A stretch of DNA of 64,000 nt from Erythroxylum novogranatense (lineage: Eukaryota > Streptophyta > Magnoliopsida > Malpighiales > Erythroxylaceae). This document shows, piece after piece, positions 11,341-22,885 of this stretch. The translations under genes were made by a program, and so were the position numbers. Positions within the stretch are counted from its first letter, which is position 1, and each line of letters begins with the position of its first letter. The DNA is taken from contig CM057228.1 of assembly GCA_029891385.1 (NCBI GenBank), positions 59,527,783-59,591,782 of the forward strand, written 5' to 3'. The notes under the pieces are model-generated. The model had not been told where the DNA came from. It made no database searches and was given only the letters and a program-made list of their open reading frames with translations.

Positions 11341-11974
11341 GGTTTCATGTATTTTTTTAAGGTTTTCTTGACTTTATAAGACATATAATCCTGAGAACCA
11401 CAGGAGGGTTGTGGAAATTACTTCATTGTACAATAAGTGTTGATGATTAATACACCTATAAATAAGAAGTTATTGATTTATTTGGAAGATATTTCAATAT
11501 ATCAATACACTGCCTATAGGATAGCTTCATATCTAGTTAAAAGTTTACGAAAGGCTTTGCACATCAAGAGATCCAAAAGTTAATTCTAATTTATTTAACT
11601 AGTGACATTTAGTAACAACTTAAGAGAGAGTAGCTCGAATTTTAGAAAATCTTAGGCCAAACATAAATTGAATAAACTAATCAAAGGGGAGCAAATAGGG
11701 ATAATGACAAGTCCTAATGTTTAATCTTGATTTTCTCCTAGTCTTAGTTTATGATTTTGGTTTGGGTTGCATTGTTCCCTTTTACTTTTGGTTTGTCTTT
11801 ATTTTACTTATCTTTTGAAATTTGATTGAAACAATTTTTTAAACAAAGAACAACCTGAATTAAGTGGTGCCGAAACATAATCCTTGTGGGATCAATATTC
11901 ACTTTCAACTACAAGTACAATCTATATAATTACGATTTTGAACGTAAGATGAGTAATGTGTTTTGCATTCAATA
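11341..11974 (+). repeat. 5' LTR of G2 (second half, with internal deletion)
   Basis: It aligns with the end of the 3' LTR from about 27130 to 28074, but some 330 bp present at about 27200-27540 are missing here. The first half of the LTR is absent and an inverted related fragment sits in its place. The LTR ends at about 11974 (AATA against AACA at 28071-28074). Confidence 0.7.
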
Positions 11975-11980
11975 AGTTTT

Positions 11981-11999
11981 TGGCAACATAGCTGGGGAT
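11981..11999 (+). other. PBS of G2 (degenerate Asp tRNA type)
   Basis: TGGCAACATAGCTGGGGAT corresponds to the Athila/Tat PBS TGGCGCCGTTGCCGGGGAT with several differences, seven bases after the LTR. It supports the Athila/Tat assignment made from the proteins. Confidence 0.65.
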
Positions 12000-12186
12000 T
12001 GATTATTTAGCATCTTTTTTAGTTTGGGTTACTTTGATTTAAAAAACTTTGATACTTTTCCTTGTTTTACAAATGCATAAACACTAGGAACACATGAAGG
12101 AATACTGAACTTCGTGAGTAAGAGTTGGTAGATAACACAAGGAACAAATGAAAATTGAGAAAAGCAAAGCGCCAAGACATTATACA

Positions 12187-13740
12187 AGAAATTATGGCGA
12201 AGAACGAGAACAAGAAAAGCTTGAAAGGACATTGATGGACTTTATAAGACTAGGAATCAATCCTCAAGGAGTTGTGAGGCCAGCGATTTAAGCTAACAAT
12301 TTTGAGATCAAGCCGACACTCCTCAACATTCTTCAGATTAGTGTGCAGTTTTATGGATTGTCTAATGAAGATCTTATGCCTATCTCGACAATTTTTTGGA
12401 GATATACAACACTTTTTGGTTTAATAGGATGTCTGATGATGCTATAAGGTTAGGACTATTTTCTTTCACTTTGAGAGATTAGGCGAATGCATGGTACAAT
12501 TCACTCAGGTCAGGACCGATTACTACTTGGGAACAGCTAGCCCAAGCATTTCTCATTAAATACTTTCTATTGACCAAGACAACAAGAATCATTAAGGAAA
12601 TCATTAATTTTCAACAAAGAGATGGAGAGTCTTTATATCAACTTAAGAGAGGTATAAAGAAATACGGAAAATTTGTCCCCACCATAACCTTATGAGGGAA
12701 TTCCTCATATAAACATCTACAATGGTGTAAATCAAAGCATAAGAGGGACCATAGATGCAACTGCGGGAGGATCTTTGATTTGGAAAACTATTGATGCAAC
12801 ACATGACTTTTTGGAAGAGTTGGAAAGCAACAGTTGTATATGGTCAAGCAAAAGGAGTAGATAGGGGTAGAAGGAGCAAAAAGGTATAATCCCAATTGAT
12901 TTTATTACTGCTTTGCAAGCACAAATCATAGCCCTTACTAAGCAGTTGAGCAATATGCAAGGAGCATTTACATCTACAGCCAAAGCTATGCAATCCATTG
13001 TGAGTTGTGTGGGCGGGACAACCCTTACACAGTATAATGCTTTTTGTTGGGAGCTAGGAGCTCTAAATAGGTAAGTTACTTGGGCCAACCATAGCAAGGT
13101 AACAATTCGTACTCAAATACTTATAATCTGAGTGGAAAAACCACCCAAATTTTTCTTGGAGTACTAACAATGCAAGTGGCTAAGCAAGGCTGCAAGGACC
13201 TCTAGGATTTCAGCAAGACCGACTTGGATCTTTTGAGAATAAAATGGACAAATTCATGGATGTTTTGGGCTCCAGAATGGAAAATCAATAAGAGAACCAA
13301 AAGAGAATGTTTTTGAGCCAGTAGGAAAGTAAAAAAAGGATGGAGGCAATGTTTGATTAGATAGTGAGGAACCATGCCTCATCCATCCACAATTTAGAGG
13401 TATAAGTAGGTCAACTTACTAATGTTTTGTCTTCTAGAATTGAAGGCTATCACACTTTGAAGTGGCAAGCAGATGAAGGAACTAATTGTGAAAAAGGATA
13501 GCCAATAAAAGGAAAAAGGCAAGGAGATTTAAGTGGAGAAAGAAGAAGGGAGGTTACATGTACCACCACCACCATATAAGCCCAAACTTCCATATCCACA
13601 AAAGGTGAGACAACATTAAGTGGACTCTTAGTTTTTCAAGTTTCTGGACAAACTGAGGAGCCTTCAGATCAACCTATCATTTGTGGAAGCTTTGGAGTGC
13701 ATGCCTAAGTATGTGAACTTTCTCAACGATATACTGACAT
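12187..13740 (+). pseudogene. gag remnant of G2
   Basis: The frame containing RTLMDFIRLGINPQGVVRP (about 12225-12290), a TAA, then ANNFEIKPTLLNILQ is the conserved start of Athila/Tat gag. Downstream shifted frames match the Retrotrans_gag core (12440-12670: AKHFSL- and FQQRDGESLYQL-type segments). The block at 12890-13110 corresponds to the poorly conserved gag end. Multiple stops (for example at about 12289 and 12480) and frameshifts mean no capsid can be made. The start codon is uncertain. The minus-strand open frame at 12732-13097 is a shadow. Confidence 0.65.
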
Positions 13741-14185
13741 ACAAACGTACTTAGGAGGAAAATTAGACAGTCACTTTGATAAAGAATTGTAGTTCGATTT
13801 TCTTAAGCATGATGCCTTCAAAACCATAACATCTAAGGAGTTTTACAATTCCATGTGTTATTGGTGACTTTGAATTTTTTAAATGCTTATATGATTTAGG
13901 TTCAAGAATTAACTTAATGCCTTTGTTTGTTTTCAAGAAATTAGGAATCAAAGAGGTCAAGCCAACATCTATACTGATTTAGCTTGTAGATCAATTCATC
14001 AGGAGGCCATATGGAGTTATAGAAGATGTGTTAGTAAAAGTAGATAAATTGATTATTCCTGTTGATTTTGTTATATTGGATTTTGAAGTTGATGAAAATT
14101 TTTCATTTATTTTGGGTAGGCCCTTTATGAATACTGGTAGGGCATTAGTTGATGTGCATAAGGGAAAACTTGTTTTGAGGATTGG
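13741..14185 (+). pseudogene. G2 aspartic protease, interrupted by S1
   Basis: The frame LYDLGSRINLMPLFVFKKLG (about 13888-13947) aligns with the Athila protease active-site region, where the family has DLGASIN. Here the motif reads DLGSRIN, so a residue near the catalytic Asp is altered. A stop follows at about 13980. The open block 14028-14185 continues with VPVDFVILDFEVDE-like and FILGRPFMNTGRALVDVHKG, the conserved ILGRPF motif of this family. The S1 solo LTR begins inside the next codons at 14186. The frame resumes at 16595-16600 after S1 and one TSD copy are discounted, which supports the insertion model. Confidence 0.8.
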
Positions 14186-14221
14186 TGCTGGACCCCGATT
14201 CCAGAGCCCAGCATTCAAAAT

Positions 14222-14865
14222 CAAACACAGAAGATAGGTACAGAAGAAGCGAACTGAGAAGAAGCAAAACTAAGAAGAAGCAAAACTGAGAAGAAGAAAA
14301 ACTGAGAAAAAGCAAAACTGAGAAGAAGCAAAACTAAGAAGAAGAGGAGCAAAACTGAGAAGAAGCGAAACTTAGAAGGAGCAAAACTGAGAAGAAGTAA
14401 AACTGAAAAGAAGCAAAACTGAGAAGAAGCAAAACTAAGAAGAAGAAAAACACATACAATATAAAACACAGAAGAAGCAAAACTAAGAAAAAGCAAAACA
14501 TAGACGATACAAAACAAAAAAGAAGATGACGTCATGACGTCATCACAGAAGAAGCAAAAAGGCAGAAGAAGCAAAACTAAGACGAAGCAAAGCACAGACA
14601 ATACAAAACACAGAAGAAGATGATGTCATCAATGACGTCACCATAGAAAAAGCAAAAGGTAGAAGAAGAAAAACTAAGAAGCAAAACACAGACGATACAA
14701 AACACAAAAGAAGATGATGTCATCAATGACGTCATCACAGAAGAAACAAAAAAGCAGAAGAAGTAAAACATAGACGATACAAAACACAGAAGAAGATGAC
14801 GTCATCAACGGCGTCATCACAGAAGAAGCAAAAAGGCAGAAGAAGTGAAAGATAGAAGATACTTC
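14222..14865. repeat. Purine-rich tandem array in S1
   Basis: The first part (to about 14515) is many units of 15-18 bp like GAAGAAGCAAAACTGA. The second part (14515-14865) is about four longer units of some 80-100 bp that add a TGACGTCA-centred block and ACAGACGATACAAAACAC. Confidence 0.85.
14527..14804. promoter_or_regulatory. Repeated TGACGTCA palindromes (bZIP-type sites)
   Basis: TGACGTCA occurs at 14527-14534, overlapping at 14535-14542 as TGACGTCA again, at 14633-14640, 14727-14734 and 14797-14804, with near-copies (TGATGTCA) between them. This is the perfect CRE/TGA-type binding site of plant bZIP factors. A regulatory role in the LTR is inference. Confidence 0.5.
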
Positions 14866-16594
14866 TTCCTTTCCAAGGACCCTCACTTTCTGCTTAGAAA
14901 TCCAAAAATTTTGTACTATATATCGTTGGAAAGTTAGCAAGATAAGTTGCAACTTTGCGGTAGACGACTTTAACAAAATTTCCTTAATTGAGCCATAATA
15001 TTCCCCGAAGATGGCACACAATTTTTACACCTAGAAAAGACTTAGATTTGAAACGAATCACCATAAAGAAATGTGCATATGCACCTGTGGAACTTTTCAG
15101 TTTGAACTCTTTTACCAAAACAACCAAAAGCTCATACATAATCTTTAATTACATTATTAACATTATAAACAAAGGCTTGACACAAAAATACAATGTATAA
15201 GATGCTCAATGTTTTTAACATGCTATGAAGCTATGCAAAAGTGGTTGAACTATTTTAATTACAAAAGTCTCTAATATCTTGGAGCTTCCGATGCCTTGTA
15301 AGGATTGCTAACCTTCTTATTCTGCACCTAAGGAGGGAGTAGTGAGGTGAGCTATATAGCTTAGTGGCTAATATATATTCATAGCTATTAGTAATTGACC
15401 AAAGTCAAGCATATGAACATGAATGGATATATATATATATACAACAATTTAAGCATTCATTAATTTAGCTCAAAAATTTGTAACATATCACACTCAAAAT
15501 GATTCATGCTTAACAATTTAATTATGAAATGCACACACAAATGGTTCGAGAGTTCCGTGAAATGAAATAGAGAAACCAAAGTTTGCTTCGTAAATAAAAC
15601 AAGTGTGAATTCTCAGGATCTCGTGACCTAAAGCAGGCAACCGGGAGAAGGCTATTTGGTCAACGTGCACATGACTAATGAAACGGTTCCTCTCTTGCCC
15701 AAAAAAAGCATATAATCATGTTCAGAATCATTTTAGCAACTTCTCAAACTTTCATGCTTTTCTTTTTTTTTTCCCAAACATTCACAAATGATTTCAAGCA
15801 AAGAATAACATACACATACATAGGCAAGAATTTTCCCAATTACACGTTAACTATAAATACATTACCCACCTAATTAGCTCACGAATAGCAAGTCAAGCTT
15901 GCCTTTCCCTTTGCTCTTGGTTAGGGTATCCTTGGTGCCCTACAATAACCAAGGTTCCATTCAAAACAACATTCCAATAAAATTCAAAAACTTCAAAAAT
16001 TACAAAAATATTTCAACCACACATAAACTGAACTCAAATTTAACCTACCCATAACCCATCTAGGTTAGAAAACCCAAAACCTAGTTTAGGAACCCTAAAA
16101 TCAATTGGGTTCTCCTATTCCATCTTCTTCCCACACCAACTTTTCCATTCTCTACACTAACTCTTTCCCTTCAATAAAGCAAGAAGGAAAGATGGTTAAC
16201 CTACCTCAACAAGTTTGATTTCTCTTCTTTCCTTCTTTCTTCAAAACCTTTCCCCTCTCTCTTTTAATTTCATTTTCTCTCTCTTCTCCCTCTTCAATTC
16301 ACAATTTTCTCCTCTTCACAAGCAAAACAACCCATACTTATCCTATTTCTACCTTTAATGCGCCCAAAAAGTCCATCTTACCCTTAATTATAAGCTTATG
16401 TTCTTCTATGCCAAATTGATCTCCCAAAAATGTCCTTAAACATCCTTATTATATTACCACTTTAATTCCACTTACCCATTCAACAAATCCCACTAACCTT
16501 GGCATAATTATAGCTCCAAAATTTAAATCTATCAAAACTCCAAAATTATTTTAAATCATGCTTACTTTAAAGAAAAATTTTCTGGGGTCCAACA

Positions 16595-18360
16595 ATTGGT
16601 GATAAGCAAGTTGAGTTTAATATGTCTAAATCATTGAAGAAACCGATGGATGGTAATGTATGTATGAAGATTGATGTTGTGGATGAATGCGTGAAGGATG
16701 TTGAAGAGGAAGTTAATGAAGTCACTAAAGTACAAAAGGATGAGAGTGTGAGAGAAGAGGATTTATGTGAGGAAGTCGAGTTAGAGAAGTTAGAGAGAAC
16801 ATATACACCTAAACCACCTTCTTTCATTAAGCCCCCATTTTAGAGCTTAAACCCTTACCTCCCCATTTCAGATACATCTTTTTAGGTAAGAACCATACGC
16901 TACTCATTATTATCTCCAACCAATTAGATTGTGAGCAAGAAGGGAAAGTGGTAGAGACAATTAGAAAGAGGATTAGAGGTGTAGGGTGGCAAATTTCTGA
17001 TATTAGGGAGATTAGCCTCAATGTGGTGATGCATAGGATTAACCTAGAAGAAGCGTGTAAAATTGTGAGAGAGTGACAGAGAAGGTTAAATCCAAACATG
17101 CAAGATGTTATAAAGAAGAAGGTGGTAAAGCTATTGGATGCAAGGATTATTTATCCCATTTCAAATAGTGAGTGGGTGAGTCTGGTATAGTGTGTGCCTA
17201 AAAAGGGAGGTATGACAGTGATGGAAAATGAAAAGGTGAAAAGATTTCTGCTATGACCATCATAGGTTGAAGAGTATGTATTGACTATCGGAAGCTCAAT
17301 TTGACCACTAAGAAAGATCACTTCCCTTTACCTTTTGTGGACCAAATGATTGAGAGGGTGGTTGACCATGTTCTTGGCGGATATTTAGGGTACAATCAGG
17401 TGGTCATATACCTACAAGATCAGGAGAAGACCACTTTCACTTGTCCTTACAGGCTTTTACTTATCAGAGGATGCCATTCAATTTATACAATGCATCTGCC
17501 ACATTCCAAATGTGCATGATGGTCATATTCGTAAACATGAATGAGAAGTTCATGGAGGTATTTATGGATGATTTCTCTATCTTTGGAGATTCTTTTGATT
17601 ATTATTTGTTTAATTTAGACAGAGTGCTTCAAAGATGTGAGTAGTCTCATCGAGTCTTGAGCTGGGAAAAGTGTCACTTCATGGTCTAAAAGGGAATTAT
17701 ATTGGGCCATCAGATCTCATGCAAGGGGATTGAGGTGGATCGAGCTAAGATCGAAGTAATTGAAAAATTACCACCTCCTATTAATATTAAGGGAATCCGA
17801 GCCTTCCTTGATCATGTTGGGTTCTACAAACGAATCATCAAGGATTTTTCTCTTATTGTTAGCCCTTAACTCATTTATTAGTTAAATATGTGCCTTTTGT
17901 TTTTAATGATGCTTGTTTAGATGCTTTTAACAGGTTGAAGAAGGCACTTATATCAGCACCCATTTTGACATCACCAGATTGGTCTCTTCCTTTGAAGATT
18001 ATGTTTGATGCAAGCAATCATGCCATTGGTTGTGTCTTTGGTCAATGGAAGAAAAAGAGGCTATATGTCATTTATTAGGCAAGCAAAACCTTGACGGGAG
18101 CACAATTGAATTACAAAACTACAGAAAAGGAGTGACTTGTTGTGGTATTTGCATATGAAAATTTTCGTTCTTATCTTTTAGACTCTGAAGTCATTGTTTT
18201 TACTGATCATGTAGCACTGACAAGGCTAGGATTATCTAGTGGGTACTTCTGCTCTAAGAATCCAAAATCAATATTAAACACAAGAAGGGAGCAGAAAATG
18301 TTGTTGCTAACTACCTAAACTTGAAGGACATCACCATAAAGAAGAAGATAGAATTGAGGA
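16595..18360 (+). pseudogene. G2 reverse transcriptase and RNase H
   Basis: The linker frame at 16600-16843 (DKQVEFNMSKSLKKPMDG, then an acidic segment) joins the protease. RT blocks follow: LPPHFRYIFLGKN (about 16857), RINLEEACKIV (17038), RRLNPNMQDVIKKKVVKLLD (17083), KKDHFPLPFVDQMIERV (17307), DQEKTTFTCPYR (17420) and the catalytic FMDDFSIFGDS (17560). RNase H lies at 17880-18330 (VPFVFNDACLDAFNRLKKAL, MFDASNHAIGCVFGQ, LNYKTTEKE). All match Athila pol in order. The frame changes at least four times and stops occur at about 17076, 17190, 17250, 17866 and 18077, so the enzyme is dead. Confidence 0.85.
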
Positions 18361-18529
18361 GAGCTTTCCTAATAAGGCTTTAATGATGGTAGATAATCCT
18401 TTTCAAACTTGGTTTGCAAATATTGCAAACTACCTCTCAGATCGTGTTCTTCCTTCCGATCTTTCTTATCAACAAAGGAAGCGGTTTGTATTTTAATGTT
18501 CTCATTATATTTGGGATGAGCATGTACTG

Positions 18530-19700
18530 TATAAGATATGTGCTGACAATGTGATTTGCAGGTGTATCCCCAAAGATGAAATGCCTGAGATTCTGATGCA
18601 AGGTCATAGTTCACCTTATGCAGGGCATTATGGAGCTCACAAGACTGTAGGATTTTATTATTTGACTTTGTTCAAGGTTGTTCGAGACTTTATGCTAACG
18701 CATGATAGGTGTAAAAGAGTGGGCAACATATCAAAGAAGGATAAGATGCTTCTTTCAAACATCTCAAAAAAGGATAAGATGCTTCTTTCAACATCATGGA
18801 GGTAGAGAAATTCGATTTGTGGGGTTAAGACTTTATGTGACCATTCCCATCCTCTTTAGGTAACAATTACATATTAGTTACGATTGACTATGTTTCCAGG
18901 TTGGATGATGCTGTAGCTACTCCAACTAATGATGACAAGGTGGTTTAAAAGTTCATCAAGAAGATCTTTACAAGATTTGGAGTGCCCAAAATGATTATAA
19001 GTGATGGAGTGAGCCATTTTTGCAATAAATCATTTGAGGCTCTTTTGAAAGATACAACGTTCATTATAGAGTGGCAACTTCTTACCGACAACAAACCAGT
19101 GGTCAAGTGGAGGTAGTGAATAGAGAGTTAAAGAAAATTTTGGAGAAGGTAGTGAGCACCTTAAGAAAGTATTGGACATTGAAGCTAGATGAAACCCTTT
19201 GTGCTTATAGGACAGCTTTCAAGACACCTGTAGGAACTACTCCATATAGACTTGGGTATAGCAAGGCATGTCATTTATATTTGGTGTTGAAGCATCAGGT
19301 TTATTTCACTGTTAAGAAGTTGAGGGTGAGAAAAAATTGTTACAACTTAACGAATTAGAAGAATTGAGGTTTGATGCTTATGAAAATGCCAAGTTGTATA
19401 AGGAAAGGACACAGAAGTGGCATAATGTTCACATCAAGAAGAAGGAGTTCAAAAGTGGGCACTTGGTGCTTTTGTTTAATTCAAGACCTTGATTATTTCC
19501 TGAAAAGCTCAAGTCAAGATGGAGTGGACTCTTCAAGGTTATTCAGGCATTTCTCCATAGAGCTTTGGAGTTAGAAAATGACAAGGATGAAGCATTCAAG
19601 GTTAATGGGCATAGATGCAAGCCAACTATGGAGAGCCATACTCACAAGAAAGGGAAATCATCTCTTTCCTTTCTTCCACTTCTTTATGAAAGTATATGAA
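18530..19700 (+). pseudogene. G2 integrase
   Basis: The HHCC zinc-binding part is seen as HSSPYAGHYGAHKTVG ... CKRVGNISKKD (18615-18740), with a 33-bp in-frame tandem duplication (NISKKDKMLLS twice) right after it. The DDE core follows: LVTIDYVSR-like (about 18870), FTRFGVPKMIISDG (18968-19010), TSGQVEVVNRELKKILEKVV (19100-19160), LDETLCAYRTAFKTPVGTTP (19190) and YSKACHL. The C-terminal segment at 19360-19700 ([26 protein letters not shown]) is the usual Athila integrase end. Stops and frameshifts interrupt it throughout. Confidence 0.85.
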
Positions 19701-20305
19701 ATGGTCAAGCTAATGACCTTAACTTAGCATGTTTACCTTTCTTTTGCTTGCTTTTGTGTACTTATGTGTTTGATTTGTTTGGTTTGAATTTTTTTGAGTT
19801 TGAACTTGTGTTAATTTCAAATTTCTTGTTAGATAGTTGATTTTGATGTATTGGTAGGTTGATTGAATGTTGGGAATACATGTTAACCTTGGAAGAAGAA
19901 TAAAAAATTGAAAAAAATAAATAATCCACAATCATGGGAATTGGGTTAATTCCCACAAATGTGGGAAGGCATTCCAAAAACTTTATGGAGCCTTAACTCA
20001 CACTCGTGGAAATGAACCCATTCTCTACGAGCATGTGAAAGCTCCCCAGAAACTTTTTGGAGCCTTAACCAAATCATAGTGATTTCCACGGGATCCTTCG
20101 ACATAAACTTTTTAAAAACCCTCTTTTTTTTCCTTCTTTCTTCACTTTCCCTCACTTTTTCTCTTTGCAACCGACTCTCTCCTAAACATAGCTTGAAAAA
20201 TCTTTCATTTTTCTCCCAAAATTTGGTATTTTCTTTATCTTTTACATCATTAATCACTTCTTTTACACTTATTTCACACTACACCATCAAGAATAGAAGG
20301 ATTTG
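19701..20305 (+). other. G2 spacer between integrase and the extra ORF
   Basis: Non-coding. At 19927-20060 it contains imperfect inverted motifs of the type CCACAATCATGGGAATT and CCCACAAATGTGGGAA, resembling those in the Athila-like LTRs. A pyrimidine-rich stretch lies at 20105-20260. The open frames here lack motifs. Confidence 0.45.
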
Positions 20306-20382
20306 GTGAGTTCTTATTTTGTTCTCTCTCTAAAACATACTCACTCTCTCTTTTGCCTATTTTTGCAGATTTTTCTTCTTCA

Positions 20383-21190
20383 ATGGCTCAAAAGAAGCTT
20401 GTCACTTGGAAACCCATCAATCAATTACGTCAACAAGTCTCCCATGAAGGTAAAACTAATATAGCAGAAAATTTTCATACCCCATTCCCAATTTTTTTGA
20501 AAGAAGAAGGTATGCGATTTTTCGGCTTTAAAGATAGAGAATTACTGCCTCCGAGATACCTTGATTTTAAATTATTAGAAACTCTACTTTTAAGGCGTAA
20601 TATTGAACGATTAGCTGCGAATATTATTGGCGTTGGTAAATTTGTTGTGATATACCAATATACCTTATGATGACTGTTGAATTTTTTACCAGTATGTATT
20701 ATAATTCTAAAATAGATACATTTTGATTTAGAATAGGTGGTCATATTTATAAGCTTGAATATACAATCATTCAAGCACTTTTTGACTTGTCAAACACTAA
20801 AATTTTAGATGATCATGATGACTTCTTTGTGGATGACTATTGGAAAAACCGTACAGGTGAAAACATGTTTGATTTTATGAATGCACCAAACACCTTAATT
20901 TGTAGCATTGAGCACTTATTGCTTCACAAATTTATGTGCTTAATTTTCTTTAATAAAATTGAAAGCAATAAGTTTTTTGCTAAAGAACTTTTCTTTCTTT
21001 AGTATATGGATCGCAAAGTTAAAATAAATACCCTGTATTGCACGTTTAGGTCTATTGTGAGTAGCGTTAATATGAAAATCTCATATTTTGGTATGTATTA
21101 TATTGTGCCTTGGCTTCATTTTATCATCTTGATGCGGATAATGTGTGTGCTACTAACTATGATGCCTTTGATGTATCATATTTAAGATGC
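20383..21190 (+). pseudogene. Extra ORF of G2 downstream of integrase (envelope-like position)
   Basis: ATG at 20383 opens MAQKKLVTWKPIN and runs about 95 codons to 20670 with the segments MRFFGFKDRELLPPRYLD and RRNIERLAANI. A second open block at 20787-21002 carries WKNRTGENMFDF and HLLLHKFMCLIFF ... FFAKELFFL. A third, weaker one reaches about 21180. The position between integrase and the 3' LTR is that of the envelope-like or plant-transposon-protein ORF of Athila elements, and the LLLHK...ELFFL segment resembles that family. I cannot show a signal peptide or membrane span. A possible intron precedes the ATG, with GTGAGT at 20306 and TTTTGCAG ending at 20368. Confidence 0.55.
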
Positions 21191-22885
21191 TTTGAAATTT
21201 TAGAGCTTTATTTTAAGGAGCTCTGAAATCTTTATATGCATACTACGGTTAAGAATAAAAAGGGCTAGAATTTAGCCATGTCTTAACCATCCACCTCTCA
21301 AGCACCATCGGAGCCCTAAGAAGAAGCAGCCAAATAGGAACCAACAGTAGCAACAAATGTTTATCGGTTTCAACAAATTCTTGATTAGATGGCCGCAAAT
21401 TAATAGCAAATGTCACTGCTGATCAATGAGCTTGGAAAACAAATGCGACAAGTAGACAAGAAGCAACGGTACATGAAAAAAAAAGTTCCTCAAGTTCATC
21501 CAGACAAAGAATATTGAAGTCCCCTCTCTTATGCAATCACCACTTTAATCCTCATAAGCCTTCTTACCATTCACTTTTTATATTATTTTATTTACTTTGT
21601 TAACTGTGTTATTTGTTTGCTTGGTTGATGTTGTGCTTGATGTTTTGATTTCATTTTGTGGTTGCCTTGTCATATTGAGGACAATATTCTATCCAAGTGT
21701 GGGAAGGTGACATTTTCCTTGTTAATTGGATCGCTTAAATTTGTTTTATTTACTATTTAGGATGCATGTTTTAGGCATATTAGGTTATTGTTTTATGTGG
21801 TGTTGTGTTAAGCAATGGAGCCACACTTAAATCATTTTTAATGTGTTTTGCCATGAGATTTTGTCGTGCTAGTTGGAATAAGATTGAATGCATGCTTGAA
21901 CTTAGATTAAGATACTTGAGTAGAGAGTGAATCATGTTGAGTGACGAAAAGTAGTTGGTTGCATAAGTTTACTCAAAATGTGACACTTACCAATGAGGTA
22001 GTGTAGAGATGCATTATGAATTTTCATTTAAGCCAATGTGAGGATCGAGATTATATGACTCTATCTATAGTCGTCTTATTTCTTTCAAAACTTGCTTTGA
22101 ATTGGTTTGAGTCTACTGGATGCATGGTTAATAGAAATGATTAAGGCCCTTATTGTGATAACCCTTCGCTTAAATGACCTACCCTTGTTAGCCCTGTTGT
22201 GCCTTGAGATTTTTGGTACATATTTTTTCTTCTTTCTAAGATAAATTGAATTGTACTTCTACTCTTTGATCATATTATATCTAGTTGCTATGTTGTTTGT
22301 TGTTTCATCAATTATATAAAAATAAGAGAAAGAGAAAAATAAGAAAAGAAAATAAAATAAAAAAGAAAAGAAAAGAGGAAGGAAGAACATTTTGGGCAGC
22401 ATCAATAAGTGTAGAGTAGTAGCATATTTACATTTGTTTAATTATTACTTTATGAATGCTTGTGTTAAACCCTTTACCTCTTTTAACCCACCCCTTACCA
22501 CATTAGAACACGAAACAAGTCTTTTTGATCTATTAATGCATGTGATCATTATAAAGGAGAATTGGTGTATTACCAAGCCTATAGTAGTGTAGTTTATATG
22601 GAGCTTAAGTGAAGCACTAACCATTAAACACTTGATAGAAATGAGTAAAACCGTGAGGTAGATTCATTTTATGTTTATACTTATCTTTGAGTGACGGTGC
22701 CATAAATTGAGTTTGCTTATGTACACTAATGAAAAGTAGCCATGATATATGTAATAGTTTGACATTTGAGTTGGCCAAATTTTGAGGGATTGCATGTTTT
22801 GATCTTTGTGAAAATGAAGTGAAGGAATTGATTGGTTGTGTTTGAATTTGCTTGAGGACAAGTAAGGATTTAAGTGTGGAGAAGT
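21191..22885 (+). other. G2 3' non-coding region with PPT
   Basis: It contains the Athila-type phrases TTGAGGACAA (about 21676) and AAGTGTGGGAAGG (21694), an A/G-rich run (22315-22385), and a final GAGGACAAG followed by AAGTGTGGAGAAG (22872-22884), the purine tract next to the LTR. No gene is seen; the open frame at 22392-22592 lacks motifs. Confidence 0.6.

Larger units (their letters stand above)
14186..16594 (-). mobile_element. S1: solo LTR, 2.4 kb
   Basis: The + strand ends are TGCTGGACCCC and GGGGTCCAACA, flanked by a perfect 5-bp duplication ATTGG (14181-14185 and 16595-16599). There is no internal region, so it is a solo LTR or LTR-like unit. I read its sense as minus because its minus strand shares order and short segments with S2 (for example the GAGGTGGGTA-like piece). 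It carries a purine-rich array (14222-14865), TGACGTCA sites and otherwise AT-rich non-coding sequence. The Ser/Phe/Cys-rich minus frames at 14221-15021 are translations of the array and not genes. Confidence 0.88.

Noticed and set aside
10482..11345. GGTTT at 10482 and 11341 as a TSD for the inverted LTR fragment
   Set aside because: The left copy is not next to a TG or CA terminus, so the match is probably chance.
12732..13097. Minus-strand open frame of 121 codons
   Set aside because: Antisense shadow of the degraded G2 gag.
14221..15021. Long minus-strand open frames rich in Phe, Ser, Leu and Cys
   Set aside because: They are translations of the GAAGAAGCAAAAC purine-rich array; repeats without stops open all frames. 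No motif, and inside a solo LTR.
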